64,000 bases of DNA from Punica granatum. Lineage: Eukaryota > Streptophyta > Magnoliopsida > Myrtales > Lythraceae. Positions within the stretch are counted from its first letter, which is position 1. Each line of letters begins with the position of its first letter. Below are positions 44,984-57,400 of the stretch, in pieces. Made by a program: the position numbers and the translations under genes. The notes below the pieces were generated by a model. That model was not told where the DNA came from. It saw only the letters and a list, made by a program, of their open reading frames with translations, and searched no databases. The stretch spans positions 23,503,363-23,567,362 of the forward strand of contig NC_045130.1 of the NCBI RefSeq assembly GCF_007655135.1, written 5' to 3'.

Positions 44984-47845
44984 TGTCAACATCCCATTCT
45001 GGCTTACTGGCTCCAATAGAGAACACCAACAGCAACCCTTACCACAACCCGATAGGAAAGACAGAAGAAAGCCCGGCGGGAGCTCGACGCACCTATTCAC
45101 AGTCAAGCCAACAGAGGCAAGCTCATAGGCATGGGGGTGTGGACTACAAAAGAAAGTTAAAGGCCACCGAAAAGGTACAGAGGGCAATCAGGGAAAGCAG
45201 GCAAACAACACACATCGGGATAACAAGAGCAGGCACAACAGCACTATTCATCGCTGGATCGCCAGAGTGTCAGAAGGTATTCAATATGAGGTTCTAAAAA
45301 TCCCTCACGGTGCCAAATTGACCAGTCTCACTTTCGAGCGCATTTTAGAAATCATCTGCTTAAGCCGGGGCACTCCCGAACGCTCACATACGCCTTTCTA
45401 ATGGGGACCTTGGGACGCCCATTTCACGGAAGAATTAATGGCACCCGTAAGCAAGCCTGTTCATACCCAAGGGTCACCGAGACCAGGGAACAGGTTTCAG
45501 ACTTTTTTTCGGAAATCATATTGGTCTCCCAAGTGGATCTCGACCAGGGAAAAAGGAACCCTTTTTACACAGAAACATAGCCGGAGACCTTTTTTATGGA
45601 GTGTCAGTGCGCGAAATCTGCACCAACCAATCCTAGGGACCTCAAGGGCTAGGGAAACAAACCCTAACCGCATTGCACGACTCATTTAGGTTTCCCGACT
45701 ATCGTTCCGATAGAAAAAGAGCCCCTTTCAGATGGAATCTCGCGCTCGGTGCCTATTTAGTGAAATGTTGACGTTCGAACTCTGCACCACCCATTCCCTA
45801 CAACCCCTAGGGCCCGAGAAGTCATTTCGCCTCGAACCAAGCAAATCATCGAGGTCTCCCAAGTAGCATTAAAGTGGTCTCAAACGTCCCCCGACAAACC
45901 TTCGGGATCCGTTTTCGACAAACGAAGATCGTAGTGGTCTCCAAATACATCAGAACACTCGGGAGACACTGAGAGAGGGCCGTTCACGGATTCATAGGAC
46001 ATCTCCAGTTATCGATCTTCAGCCGAGCTCGGTGAGTAAACTGTTCCACCCGATGCGGAAAACACGTCAATACAAGCAGTACAGCACGAAAAGGTGCAAA
46101 CAGGCGACAAAAACGGTCAACTGCGTTCAGATCATCCAAACAAAGCAAAATTGGCTTTTGAGTCCTCGGGCCACCCGAGCATTTACTTTCATGAAGCATG
46201 TCAATAATAGGCTTATTTAAATCGTATTTGCACGTACATTGATAATTCGTCATTCAAGCAAGCCAAGAAGATCAAACGAGTGACCCATCGAGCCTCGAGC
46301 TTCTTCCGGCTTTCTTCCTAGCCAAGTGGGACCCTCGAACTAGCCAAGCCAAGTCCAAGCCGCAAGCCGTGGCTCTTCTCTAAGGAGGAGCCAAATGAGC
46401 CTCATCCACCCAATTCAAAATATCTTCTTGCACATCTCACATTCATCAATTCCCATTTCCCTTCTCTTGCTTTCCCTACACACTACAAGACCATTTGCCC
46501 TCCCTAATGACACTAAAAAATTCGGATCCTCTAAAGCACCCCCTCTAATTGCACTTTATTTCACTAATTATGCTTCATTAGGCCACTTATAAGTTTCCTC
46601 GCATCATTAACACTAATCACAACTCTTCTTGCCATATCTCTCTAAGCTTTCTCACTCTAAAACACTCTCAAACTCCCTCTCATTTCCAGAAATCATCCAG
46701 CCCTTCATCAGCCAGGAACAAGGCCGTTTTTGCCCGAAAAATCAATTGTTTTCTGGCGACCGCTACCCAACCTGAACCAACTTCAACTAAACTTCATATC
46801 CCATATGTTTTCAACCTCCTAAGTCCATTTCTAAGCTTAGTTTTCGCATTTGAAGCCTCCAGGCCTGCGCTCCAGAGTTGAGCAAAATTGGGTTTCATGG
46901 GTGCATCCCAGGCTTCCTCGATGTTTTCTCCATCCCACGACTAAGGCGAGTCATACCATCACTTTCTAAGGGTTCTTCACGACCCTCACTCTCCCTCGTA
47001 ACAAGGTGGTCACGTGCCGAGAGCCGTTCAACCGTGCACCGCCGTCATTTCTCTCCTTTCTCCCTTCTCGGATTTTTCCAGTTTTTACCTATTTTCTTTG
47101 CATCTTTCGGGTGAATCTAGAGCTTGGCACGCCACGAGCCGCTCATGGCAATGTCCAGCAGTCCCTAGGGAAGCCGAAGGCCCCGTGCCGACTTGGTGCA
47201 ACCATCCCGAGCTTCCCGTGCAAGCCGGTTTCTTCTCAGGTGCAAAAACAGTCCATCTCGGGTCCCTCACTGCCCGTTACTGTACAACCCTTTTCCGAGC
47301 TTCTTCGAGCTTCAAAACCACCTCAAAACACACCTCAAGGCATAGGTATAACTTCTCGACTCTTAGAGGAGTAGGTCTCTTTAGTTTCATTGCATTTGTG
47401 GGGCGATAAGGTGGTCTATGATCGGTTATGTGTATTTAATCGTTTAAGGAGTTTTCGCTTCATTATTATGCATGTATAATGTCTATGTCGTTGCATGAGT
47501 CGGTGTCGTTTTATCGATTCCGTTAAATATCGTGTTTGTATGTCCATATATATTTTTCTAAGAGTATGGCGGCACCGACTAGCAAAATACGTGTTATTGC
47601 CATGTTTGATATTTGATGTATGCGAGGAATGGGTAGAACCAGAGCAAAGAGACAATCAAGACTTGAAACGGGTCAAGAGAACTCTCAGCTATCCTCAAGG
47701 GAAATAATCGAGTGCTCCTTGACCCATTTCGGGTCAAGGTGGGCTTTTTAGCCTCGGTGGAAAAACGTCCCTCAAAATTGATTGTAATTGCATTTTTAAT
47801 TTGCCGTTAACGACATGATGAGTTGCATGCTAAACACGTTAGTTT
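44984..47845 (+). repeat. LTR Z: 3'-truncated LTR of the X/Y family
   Basis: It begins TGTCAACATCCCATTCTGG, matching the family start with a few substitutions. It follows the Y 3' LTR (15400 to about 19070) through shared landmarks such as CTTAAGCCGGGGCACTCCCG. There is a TATA box at 46588-46592. Similarity is lost near 47845, so the last 2 kb or so of the LTR is missing. Confidence 0.65.
46588..46592 (+). promoter_or_regulatory. LTR promoter TATA box (Z)
   Basis: CTTATAAG about 1.6 kb into the LTR, followed by TCTCTCTAAGC. Confidence 0.4.
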
Positions 47846-47997
47846 AAGTATTATGCATGGCTCCAGCTCAGGCTCGACTGTCAACGTGATCGACGCCTAT
47901 CCAATTGGATAGGACTAGACCAGGGAAGAAGAGCCGACCTCCCCTTGGGGCTACACGTGTAAATATGTTCCCCCTGTATTAGCGAAGCTATAAGCCA
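47846..47997. other. Unassigned 150-base stretch before element A
   Basis: It lies between the truncated Z LTR and the start of the A LTR and matches neither LTR family by eye. It may be the older target sequence into which A inserted. Confidence 0.4.
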
Positions 47998-49437
47998 TGT
48001 CAGCACCCCATTTTGGTCCATCAAGCAAACAAGGCTCATCGACAGCATACAATGCCATGACTCGAGTATAGATACAATTGAAAGGCTCAACAGAGCAAGA
48101 AAATCACTATTCACCTCAAGTAAGCAAAATCAAGCAGATAACGTATGCACACGACAGAAGAACGGCCTTGGTCATCAGAAGCTAACAGAGTGACCAGAAA
48201 GCTCAACAATAGCCAAAACCGGCATTTCCAGAGTTCACACGAACAATGTTATTTTCCGATAGTTCGCTCGATCGTTAGAAAATAGCCAATATTGGACTTC
48301 AAAAATCCACATCAATGCCAAACAGAGGAAAAGTGTCTTCAAACGCATTTCGCAAATCATCTGCTCTATACAGAACAACTTTCTGTATATAGACAACTTT
48401 TCAGTGGAAGTCCAAGAATGCCGGAGACTGGTCTGACGGAATTACAACAAACGAAGTTCGTACCGCATTGCCCTGGAAACTTCAGAGGACATTCGCAATT
48501 GGGCAAAATAGATAGCAAAACCCTTCTCGGTTTCCCGAGTAACCTCCAAAGAGCAGAAAAGGCCGTTTTTTACGAAAATGCATATCCGGAGGTCATTTTA
48601 AGGGAAATTTGACGTCGGGTGCCTACCCTACACGGTGCTAGCCTTCCCAAGGCTCAACGTGGAATCGCCGTAATGAATCACACAATTCATCTAGACCTCC
48701 CGAGCATTGCTTAAAGGTCTTAGATGTACTTTTCAAGTCCTTAGAGGTCCAATCTTGGCAAACAGAGATTACAGTGATCTCCGAAGCGCCTAAACAACTT
48801 AGAAAACAATATGAGAAATCCAGTTTCGGCATCCTAGGATGTATCTGGCTCCATGTTTGCATTACCGGCTTGAGGGACAATTGTTCACGTTGTTTAATAA
48901 TTTATGTCAAAATGATCAACGTGAAATGCAGACACAAAATATGCCGTCAGAAGCGGTTAACTTCGCTCTGGTCACCTGTAATGAGCAAAGCCGGTTTCCA
49001 AGCCTCATACAGATCCGAGACATTTTTCCACGGAAAGTGTCAATCTTGGGCTCATTAAATCTGTTTTCCCGGGCATGTCAACAATTCGACGTTTAATTCG
49101 AACCACGAACTTCGAATGCGCGACCAATCGAGACCCGAGCTTTCTCCTGGTCTTTCCTCTTAAGCCGTGGGGTCCACCGGCTGCCCAAGGGCGGCCGCCC
49201 CTTGCCCCAAAAGTTTTGGCCTCTTCTTCCTCTTCTCTTGCACTCACCTAGCCCAAAATATCCAAGGAAATTGAAGACAACACTCAAGCCTTCATCAATG
49301 CTCATCAATGCTTCTTGGCTCTTCCACATGAAGAATGCATGGCTCATATTCATCCTCATCTTCATTAAGTGGCCGAAATTTGCTAAGCATGGAGGTTAAG
49401 GGTACTTGCTTTCACCAATTGTGTCATTAGCTTGGCC

Positions 49438-49443
49438 TATAAA
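49438..49443 (+). promoter_or_regulatory. LTR promoter TATA box (A)
   Basis: TATAAA about 1.44 kb into the LTR, followed by GCACACTCTCTCCAAGC some 40 bases downstream. The same block occurs in B at 56060. Confidence 0.5.
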
Positions 49444-52385
49444 TTGCCCAAAAGTGATTAAGTTAATCACTTCTCTTCTTGCACACTCTCTCCAAGCTTT
49501 CTCCCTCTAGAAATCCTCTCAAACTCCATAGCCAACAGCAGCCAAGAACTAGCAAGCTTTAGCACTCAAAAAACCGAAAAGAAAACACTGAACAAAACCC
49601 GAAATCCTTAAGCCGAAAACCGATGTTCATCATCCGGACTTAAGTTTGAAAATTCTCAAACTCCATGGACCACATGTTTTGGACCCAAGGAGTTCATTTT
49701 TGAACTCAAATTTTCAGTTTGAGGTCATTTGCTTATCATTTCAGGTTGATTTCACCATTTCGGGCGAAGGACGTGCTCTCGGGTGAACAGTACACCCGTA
49801 GCTGCCCGCCAGCCGCGCGCCTCACGCCCTCCAACATCCGTTGCCACACGTTCCAACATCCGAACGTCCATCCGTGCATACCCGAATGTCCATCCAAGGA
49901 CTCCACCGAGTCACCCGACTCTCAAACACTTCCCCGACTCTTTCCTCGTATCCCAAGGCAAGGTATCACATTCTCGACTTAGAGAAATTAGGACTTTTTA
50001 CATTATTTGTATGTTTATGAAGTAATATGGCGTTCTAAGCATGTTTAGCTCGCAAGACTTAATTTTTATACACTTTCATGTTATATTATGCATGTTTATT
50101 ACCGTATAATTTGTTTGCATGTCGGAAAAAAGGTTGGATCGTAGTTTAGAAGTCATTTCGAACCCGAGAGAAGCAAAGTAACTCTCGGCCATCTCTTGAA
50201 ATAGAGTGACCGAGACTTGTTTTTGCTCTTTTCGAGTTAGAATATGTCTTCTTGGCCCGATCCAAGTTAGTTTCCGAGTTTATTTTATTTTTTTCACATG
50301 CATGAAGCCGATATTGTTTTATCGATTCTGTAAATAATGTGTTTGTGCATGCTTCCATGTTTGAATGCGTTAAAGAAATTATGGCAATACTGGCTTTTGT
50401 CAAAAACGTGTCATTTATCGTGTGTGTTGTTTGAGCATGGGAGAAATGATTCAAAACAAGATGGGGAAACCTCATGGAACCTAATACGGGTCATGAGACC
50501 TCTCGGCTTTCTTCAATGAGAATTGGCCGAGAGTCTCATGGAGTTATTTGGGTTCCCTGAGGCTTCCTCTTCCCATTTTAAGTCCGTTCTCGGATTCCGT
50601 GCAACTTACAAGTTCCTTTAAATCAAGAATCTCACATGAAATGTCTTTCAAGCAAACATGCATGGATTCGAATATCGATGACTTATTTGGGTTCATTCGG
50701 TTATGAGAATATTTTTGGTTATTTGACCAAATTATCCTCGATCCTTGTGAAACTGTCTCGGTCATCGAATCACGAATCGTTTTCACAATTAATGCACTCG
50801 GCAATAACTTTAAGCGTTAATTCCACGAACGGGTTAATCGGGACGCTCACGCGATTAATTCATTCAATTTAAACAACTTTGCACGAACTGGTCATTAATC
50901 TGTAACTCGCATCGACGAATTACAAAATGGTGTTAATGCCCTTTTCAAACTTCGCATACTTTAAATTTGAAACGCGTAACGCGATGTAACATGGATATCT
51001 AGGAGAAACTTGTGTGTTTTGACTTGAGTTTACCTAATTTCGGGTAATTCAGGTCGGAATACAGAAGTTCCTTTTAGACCACTTCCGAATAGATTGACCA
51101 AATCTTTGGCTTTTATGAGGTTCTCGCATAACCCTGAAAGATCCAAGGAATTGGTTGGCACTGGTTACAGGTCGAGGTGGCCCATATTGCGTTGTTTTCC
51201 CTTTTATGAAATCAATTTTCAAATTAAGGGCAAGAACGTCATTTTGTGGTTTGCCGACACCCTAGGGTTAACTTAACAGAAACACGATGGTATTGGAATA
51301 AGAATGGGCTACCTGTTCAGGTGCAGGTTCATCTTCAAAGCCTTTTCTTATTCTCACTGACGAGTTTCTGTTATCCTAAAATAGTTTAGGGTGCTAGTCG
51401 GGTATTCTGTATCAAAATACGATACCTGACTAATCATTTCATTCGATTTAACCAAACACTAGAAAATGGTTAGGTGGAACTCTAGGTTCCAAAACTAGAG
51501 TCAAAACACAAGTTTGGATGAATTCAGTGCAACTTCAGTGTCACAATACCGAATCACTGTAAAAGCAATCCACACACATGAAACTTGACTACGGACACCC
51601 GATATGTCAGGTTTTCAAACCCAAGCCGAATGTTAAAACATTGACACGTGCTTGTTTGTCTAGAGTAGGATTTGCATGCCGAAATACCCCGGATCAACAA
51701 TTTGTTAAAACACGTACACTTGACAATAACAAACACCTTGTCTGTTATTAACATGTTACGTGTTATCTTCTGCACTTGTTTGTCATGCGGATTGAGCTTG
51801 ATCCCTAGGCCGAATAATATTAGGGTCCAACGCCCTAATCACCAATCATAGGGTCCAACGCCCTAATCACCAATCACATGGTCCAACGCCCTATTCACTG
51901 AGAGCCCACTGAATTGCATCTTTCGGTTATTTCCTAAACTCACAGTGAGTCGAGCGAAATATTAACCGTAAGTGAACCGAATGGGATTCAATCATTTGTA
52001 ATTTGTAATTTATTGTATTTATTTTGAGAGCACATTGTAAGGATTTATTTGTACACTCATTGTTGTAAGAATCCCATTCAGTGAGCGAACGGTTCGAGAG
52101 TCGAATTAATCGAATCGATTCAACATTTGCTCATAGGAAAGTAAACCCCAAAAGTTCGTGGTTTCGGTTCATGCAGGGAGTCAACCGTTATGGTTCGATG
52201 AACTGTAACGAAATATAGTGAACCCATTCCCCGACATGCAGGCTTACTTTTCTCTCGGCTTCTCAATCGACATCGTTTAACTCACAGAATTTATGGTGTC
52301 AAAACGCGCGAGTCAAGTGCACCCTAATTCATGCGGTAAATAAAAAATAAAAATGCAAGCATAGCAAACCAGAGTACCAAAAGGG

Positions 52386-52408
52386 CGTGCGGGATATAGG
52401 CCCGCACG
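52386..52408 (+). other. Conserved LTR hairpin (A)
   Basis: Intact arms CGTGCGGG and CCCGCACG with loop ATATAGG, about 255 bases before the LTR end. Confidence 0.65.
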
Positions 52409-52510
52409 TAATGTGAACCTCCGAATTCAGACTTTCAGGTTCCCAATAGCCCAATGCCTTAGCAAACTAGGTGTACTTTTACCCCTAGACCCGGGTAACT
52501 TATCCGCCCT

Positions 52511-52524
52511 CGACCTTCGGGTCG
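52511..52524 (+). other. UUCG-tetraloop hairpin (A)
   Basis: Arms CGACC and GGTCG enclose TTCG, giving a classic C(UUCG)G tetraloop in RNA. The corresponding Y and X copies have TACG, another UNCG loop. Confidence 0.6.
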
Positions 52525-52666
52525 TAAAATGATAAGTGGTGACTCTTTCTCATGCGTGTCCGTCACGCGTCCCCCACGGGAAGGTGGAATAATCCGTCAA
52601 GCTGCGCGATTTCAGGTCTCGTGCATGCGGGCCCTGACGAGAGTCCATATTCGGGTCCGTACAGAT

Positions 52667-52685
52667 TGGCGACTCCGCTGGGGAC
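52667..52685 (+). other. Primer-binding site of element A (tRNA-Arg type)
   Basis: TGGCGACTCCGCTGGGGAC lies three bases after the LTR. Its complement fits the 3' end of a tRNA with acceptor GGAGTCG-CCA, as in tRNA-Arg, the primer reported for Ogre elements. Confidence 0.8.
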
Positions 52686-53268
52686 ACATTTAGTGGGTTC
52701 AGGCTCAATCCATTTACTTTGCTTGCATGTTTATTTATCGCTTTCCGTACATTTATTTTATGCACATTTACCTTTCTACACTTGGATTGCATCATTTTAG
52801 AGGATTTAGGTACCAAATGCTTGAAATCCCACGGGCATCGATCTATGAAGCTAGATTAGTCAAAGGTTTCGAGTAAGGGAACGGATCGAGTCGGCTCTGC
52901 CCCGAATCGGCCCCCAAAGATCCTCGCTCGATTTCAAGGAATTGACACCCTTGAATCGGGAGACCCCATCCCTAGTTAGTGGTTTTCCCAGTAGAACACT
53001 GAAACCATGTATAAACAGAGACCGTCATGTTGGACCAAAATAACCTTCATGCCGTCAACCAACCCAAACGTTGAGTATTTGAGCCGGCTCGTAGTTTTTC
53101 TTTTAGGCGAGCCTTTTGTTGTTTTCACTGAATGAGCGTTGTATAATGTAAACAATTCGTGTTATAGTTTATTTTCCTGCACCTGCATGCATCTTTTCAA
53201 AACAAACTAGGATATTGCATCAGTTTGTTTATAAACATTAAACCAACATCTTTTCCATTTAGGTAAGA
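52686..53268 (+). promoter_or_regulatory. Leader of element A
   Basis: Untranslated leader between PBS and ORF1. The first roughly 330 bases match B, X and Y. It ends TTTCCATTTAGGTAAGA just before the ORF1 ATG; the T-rich stretch followed by AG resembles a splice acceptor. Confidence 0.55.
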
Positions 53269-54466
53269 ATGGATCGCCCGCATCTCTCTTAGGCTTGATA
53301 TCATCATCGCGTTAGCTGTGGACATCACACGCCTTTGGAGTTCGTTTCACCTTGTTGACCGTGCATTCCTATGCCTCATCATAGGAGACCTACCACTACT
53401 TGCTGATTCTCCCATTGACTGGACCCTCCTCAGAACTGCTATCAGTTTTTGGGACACTCAGCGGGCCGTTTTCAACTTTCAAGGAACAGAGTTAGCTCCT
53501 ACAGTAGAGTAATACACGACACTCATTCAGAGGCCCATGCCGACTTGCGACATCGTGGTAACCAACCAGTTTGCCACGATACAGAGTAGACTAGCCATTC
53601 TTTTAGGTCTTCGCGGTGAAGAGATTCGTCGCGAACTTCAGTATGGATGGGAGCATAGTATTAGGACTGAATGGCTTATAGACTTCATACATGCCCGTGC
53701 TCTGAACGCCATGGGAGAGTCCTATCAGCGTGACGCCTGTCACGGGTTCCTCTTACTCATCTTCGGGACCATTCTGTTCTCGTACTCCTCGAACCTCATA
53801 GACGGGCACTTGCCCAAGTCATCCTCCAAGTGGTAGGAGGCCACAGTTATGTGGAAGCCGTCTTGATTGAGACTATTCGGTCTTTTGACTATGTACGAGA
53901 GGCTCGACACAGTAGAATGAGAGGATCTCCGCATCTGCTTCAGATTTGGCTTCTCGCACACATCAGGCCGTTCGGCTCATCCCATCCTTTTTCATGCATC
54001 ACGGACGAGCGCTAACTCATCGTTCGTTTACTCCCTGTGTTTCAACCTTTCGATCAGACTACACTGATTGGATCCAGTTCCTCGAGGAGCTCACCCCAGC
54101 ACGGTTCCTATGGCCCGCTCGTTGGAATCCCGACGGTCCCATGACCGTTGGATGTCCTTTAGTTATAGGACTTCCCCTAATCAGTCATTTAGGGAGCACT
54201 CTCGTCTTTCCAGCCCGAGTCATTAGACAGCTCGGTGGCCTACAAGACATTCCTACAGACGCGGATCGCACTCCATACCAGCTCATGTGGGCAGGTGCTA
54301 TAGCTTCACTCCCGGATAGGTTTCTATAGGTTCGGGAAGTTCGACGCTTGTGGGGTACTCGCATCGTTCAGGAGCTTTACTTCCCGGAGCATCCCACTGA
54401 CGAGGAGCGAGCTTTCTCAGCTACTATAGCGTATGTGGCGCAGTTCCATCCGCACGGACTCAGACC
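53269..54466 (+). pseudogene. Element A ORF1 pseudogene (Ogre extra ORF, DUF7745-like)
   Basis: It matches B ORF1 (59553 onward) throughout, for example PLLADSPIDWTLLRTAISFW and LVIGLPLISHLGSTLVFPAR. It is clearly dead: an indel with TAG after codon 7, TAA at about 53510, a one-base deletion near 53783 (GACGGGCAC against GACGGGGCAC in B), TAA at about 54012 and TAG at about 54328. At 54355-54366 it keeps CAG where B has a TAG stop. It is cut off at 54466 by the B LTR. Confidence 0.85.
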
Positions 54467-57400
54467 TGTCAGCACTCCATTTTGGCTCACCATTCCAAAC
54501 AACGATATCAGAAATGGTCCAAACTATGACTTGAGCAGGAATACAGAAAACGGCTCGGCAGAGCAAGAAATCACTATTCATCCTCAAGTCGGCAAAATTG
54601 AGCATATAGCATAGGCATATGACAGAAGGACTCCAAGGGTCACCAAAAGGCAACAAAGTGACTAGAGAGCTCAACAATGTCCAAAACCGGCATTTTCAGT
54701 GTACCTGGATAGTCCTATTTTCCAATAGTTCGCTCGACCGTCGGAAGATAGCCAATATTGGACTTCAAAAATCCACATCAATGCCAAACAGATGAAAAGT
54801 GTCTTCAAATGCATTTCGCAAATCATCTGCTCTATATAGAACAACTTTCTGTATACAGACAACTTTTCAGTGGAAGTCCAAAAATGTCGATTTCTCGGAG
54901 AAAATTTAATTCCAAATATCAGATTTGGCCATGCCCCACAATCATACAGAGCACGAGCAGTGCTTCAGATTGTCTCTTGGAAGCCATACAGACACCCCGA
55001 ATGACTTCCGAGTGACAAAGCATGCATACCCCTCTTCGGAAGAGCATATCCGGAGACTGATCTGATGGAATAACGGCAAATGAAGTTGACCCTGTATTAC
55101 CCCAAAAACTCCAGCGGACAGACGCAATTGGGCAAATCAGACAACAAAACCCTTCTCGGTTTCCCGAGTAACCTCCGAGGAGTACAAAAGGCCATTTTCA
55201 AAGGAAATCCATATCCGGAGGTCCTCTTTGGGGAAACTTGACGCCGGATGCTTGCCTTACACAGTGCTAGCCTTCTCAAGGCTCAATGTGGAATCTTCGG
55301 AATAAATCACACAACTCATCTAAACCCCATAAGCAGTGCTTTAAGGGTCTCAGATGCACTTTTCATGTCCTTAGAGGTCCAATCTCAACAAACAGAGATC
55401 ACAGTGATCTCCGGATTGCCCAAGCAACTCAGATAGCAATATGAGAAATCCAGTTTCGGCCTCCTAGGACATCTCCGGCTCCATATTTGCATTACCGGCT
55501 TAAGGGTCAAGTGCCCACGTAATTTGACAATTTATGTCAAAATGACTGACGTGGGATGTAAATACAAGATATGCTGTCAGAAGTGGGTAACCTCGCTCTG
55601 AATGCGTAAAAGGAGCAAAACCGACTTCCGAGCCTCATACAGATATTTGGCAATTTCTCACGGAAAATGCCAATCTCGGACTCATTAAATCCGTTTCCTC
55701 GCGTATATCGACAATTAGACGTTCAATTCAAACCGCAAACTTCGAATACGCGACCAATCGAGACCCGAGCTTTCTCCTGGTTTTTCCTCTTCGGCTGTGG
55801 GACCCCACGGTTTGCCCAAGGATGGTCGAAATTTGCCAAGCCTTATCCTCTTCCACTCTTGCTCACTCTTAGCCCAAAATATCCAAGGAGTTTGAAGACA
55901 ACACTCCAACTCTTCTTCAATGCCCATTAATGCTTTGATCTCTTCTTCATTAATGCAAATGGAAGAGGATAGGGCTAGATATTTCCCTAATCAAACCGCC
56001 CCCCCTAAGCATGCCCACTAATGATGCTTTGTTTCACTAATTGTGTCATTAGATTTGCCTATAAATTGCCCAAAAATGATTAAGTTAATCACTTATCTTC
56101 TTGCACACTCTCTCCAAGCTTTCTCCCTCAAGAAAAGCTCTCAACTCCATAGCTAAACCAGCAAGCTTCAACACTTCAAAACCAAGAGAGAAAAACCTAA
56201 GAAAACCCAAAGAAAGCTTTGAGTTTCTTAAGTCGGAAGCCAATATTCATCATCCCGACTTAAGTTCAAAAATTCTCAAACTCCATGGACCACATGTTTT
56301 GGACCCAAGGAGTTCATTTATGAACTTAGATTTTTGGTTTGAAGTCATTTGCTCATCATTTCAGGTTGAAGACAGTGCTCTCGGGTGAACAGTACCCGCA
56401 CACAGCCGTGTGCTCGCGTGCACGCCCGCCAGCCGCGCGCCCTGCCGCACGCCAGCGTGCCCTGCCCGCGCGCCTGACGTCCTCTCGCACGCCCATTCTT
56501 GCCGAACGTGCAGCCTTTGCACCCGAGCACTCTTCCAAGCGTTCATCAGAGTCACCCGACTCTCGAACACTTTCTCGACTCTTTCCTCGTATCTCGAGGC
56601 TAGATAAAACATTCTCGACTTAGAGGAGTCAGGGCTTTTTATATTTTTGCATGACTATGGAGTGATATGGAGCATATGACATATTCCATATGCACGTTTA
56701 TATTTTTATGCATTTTCACATTATGCTATGCATGTTCATCCTCGATTAACGTGCTAACATGTCGGGAAATGTTTGGATCGTCACTCGAAAGACCATCCTG
56801 ACCCGAAACAAGCAAAAGAGCTCTCGGGTTTGCCTCAAAAAGAGGTGACCGAGGCTTGGCTTGCTTTCCTCGGGTTAAGATCAGCCTTCTTAGCCCGATC
56901 CAAGCTCGATTCCCGAGTTTTCTCGTATTTTCTTACGTGAATGAAGTCGGTATTATTTTATCGATTCCATAAATAACATGTTTGTGCATGCTTCCATGTT
57001 TGAATGCATTAAACAAATCATGACAATATCGACTTTTGTCAAAAACGTGTCATTTATCGTGTTTGTTGTTTGAGCATGCTAGAAATGAATCAAAAACAAG
57101 AAGTGGAAACCTCGTGGAACCTAATACGGGCCATGAGACCTCTCGGCTTTCTCCAATGAGAATTGGCCGAGAGTCTCATGGAGTTATTCGGGTTCCATGA
57201 GGCTTTCTCCTCCCGTTTTAAGTCTGTTCTTAGATCCCGTGCAATTTACAAGCCTCTTTACATCAAGAACCTCACATGAAATGTCTTTCAAGCAAAACAT
57301 GCATGGATTCGAATATCGATGACTTATTTGGGTTCATTCGGTTATAAGGGTATTTTTGGTTATTTGACCAAATTATCCTCGATCCTTGTGAAACCATCTC

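Larger units (their letters stand above)
47998..52663 (+). repeat. 5' LTR of element A (4.7 kb)
   Basis: It runs from TGTCAGCACCCC (47998) to GGTCCGTACA (52663). It includes a TATA box (49438-49443), the intact hairpin (52386-52408), a cUUCGg hairpin (52511-52524), and three copies of a roughly 27-base repeat around GGGTCCAACGCCCTAATCAC (51825-51895). Compared with B it lacks about 150 bases near 48413 (B 54890-55045). Confidence 0.8.
47998..54466 (+). mobile_element. Element A: Ogre/Tat-like Gypsy element, 5' part
   Basis: It has a complete 5' LTR, PBS, leader and a broken extra ORF1, which is interrupted at 54466 by the LTR of element B in the same orientation. The extra ORF ahead of gag, the very long LTR and the tRNA-Arg-type PBS are together the known hallmarks of Ogre elements (Tat branch of Ty3/Gypsy). 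The rest of A should lie beyond B, outside the window, if this is a simple nested insertion. Confidence 0.8.
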
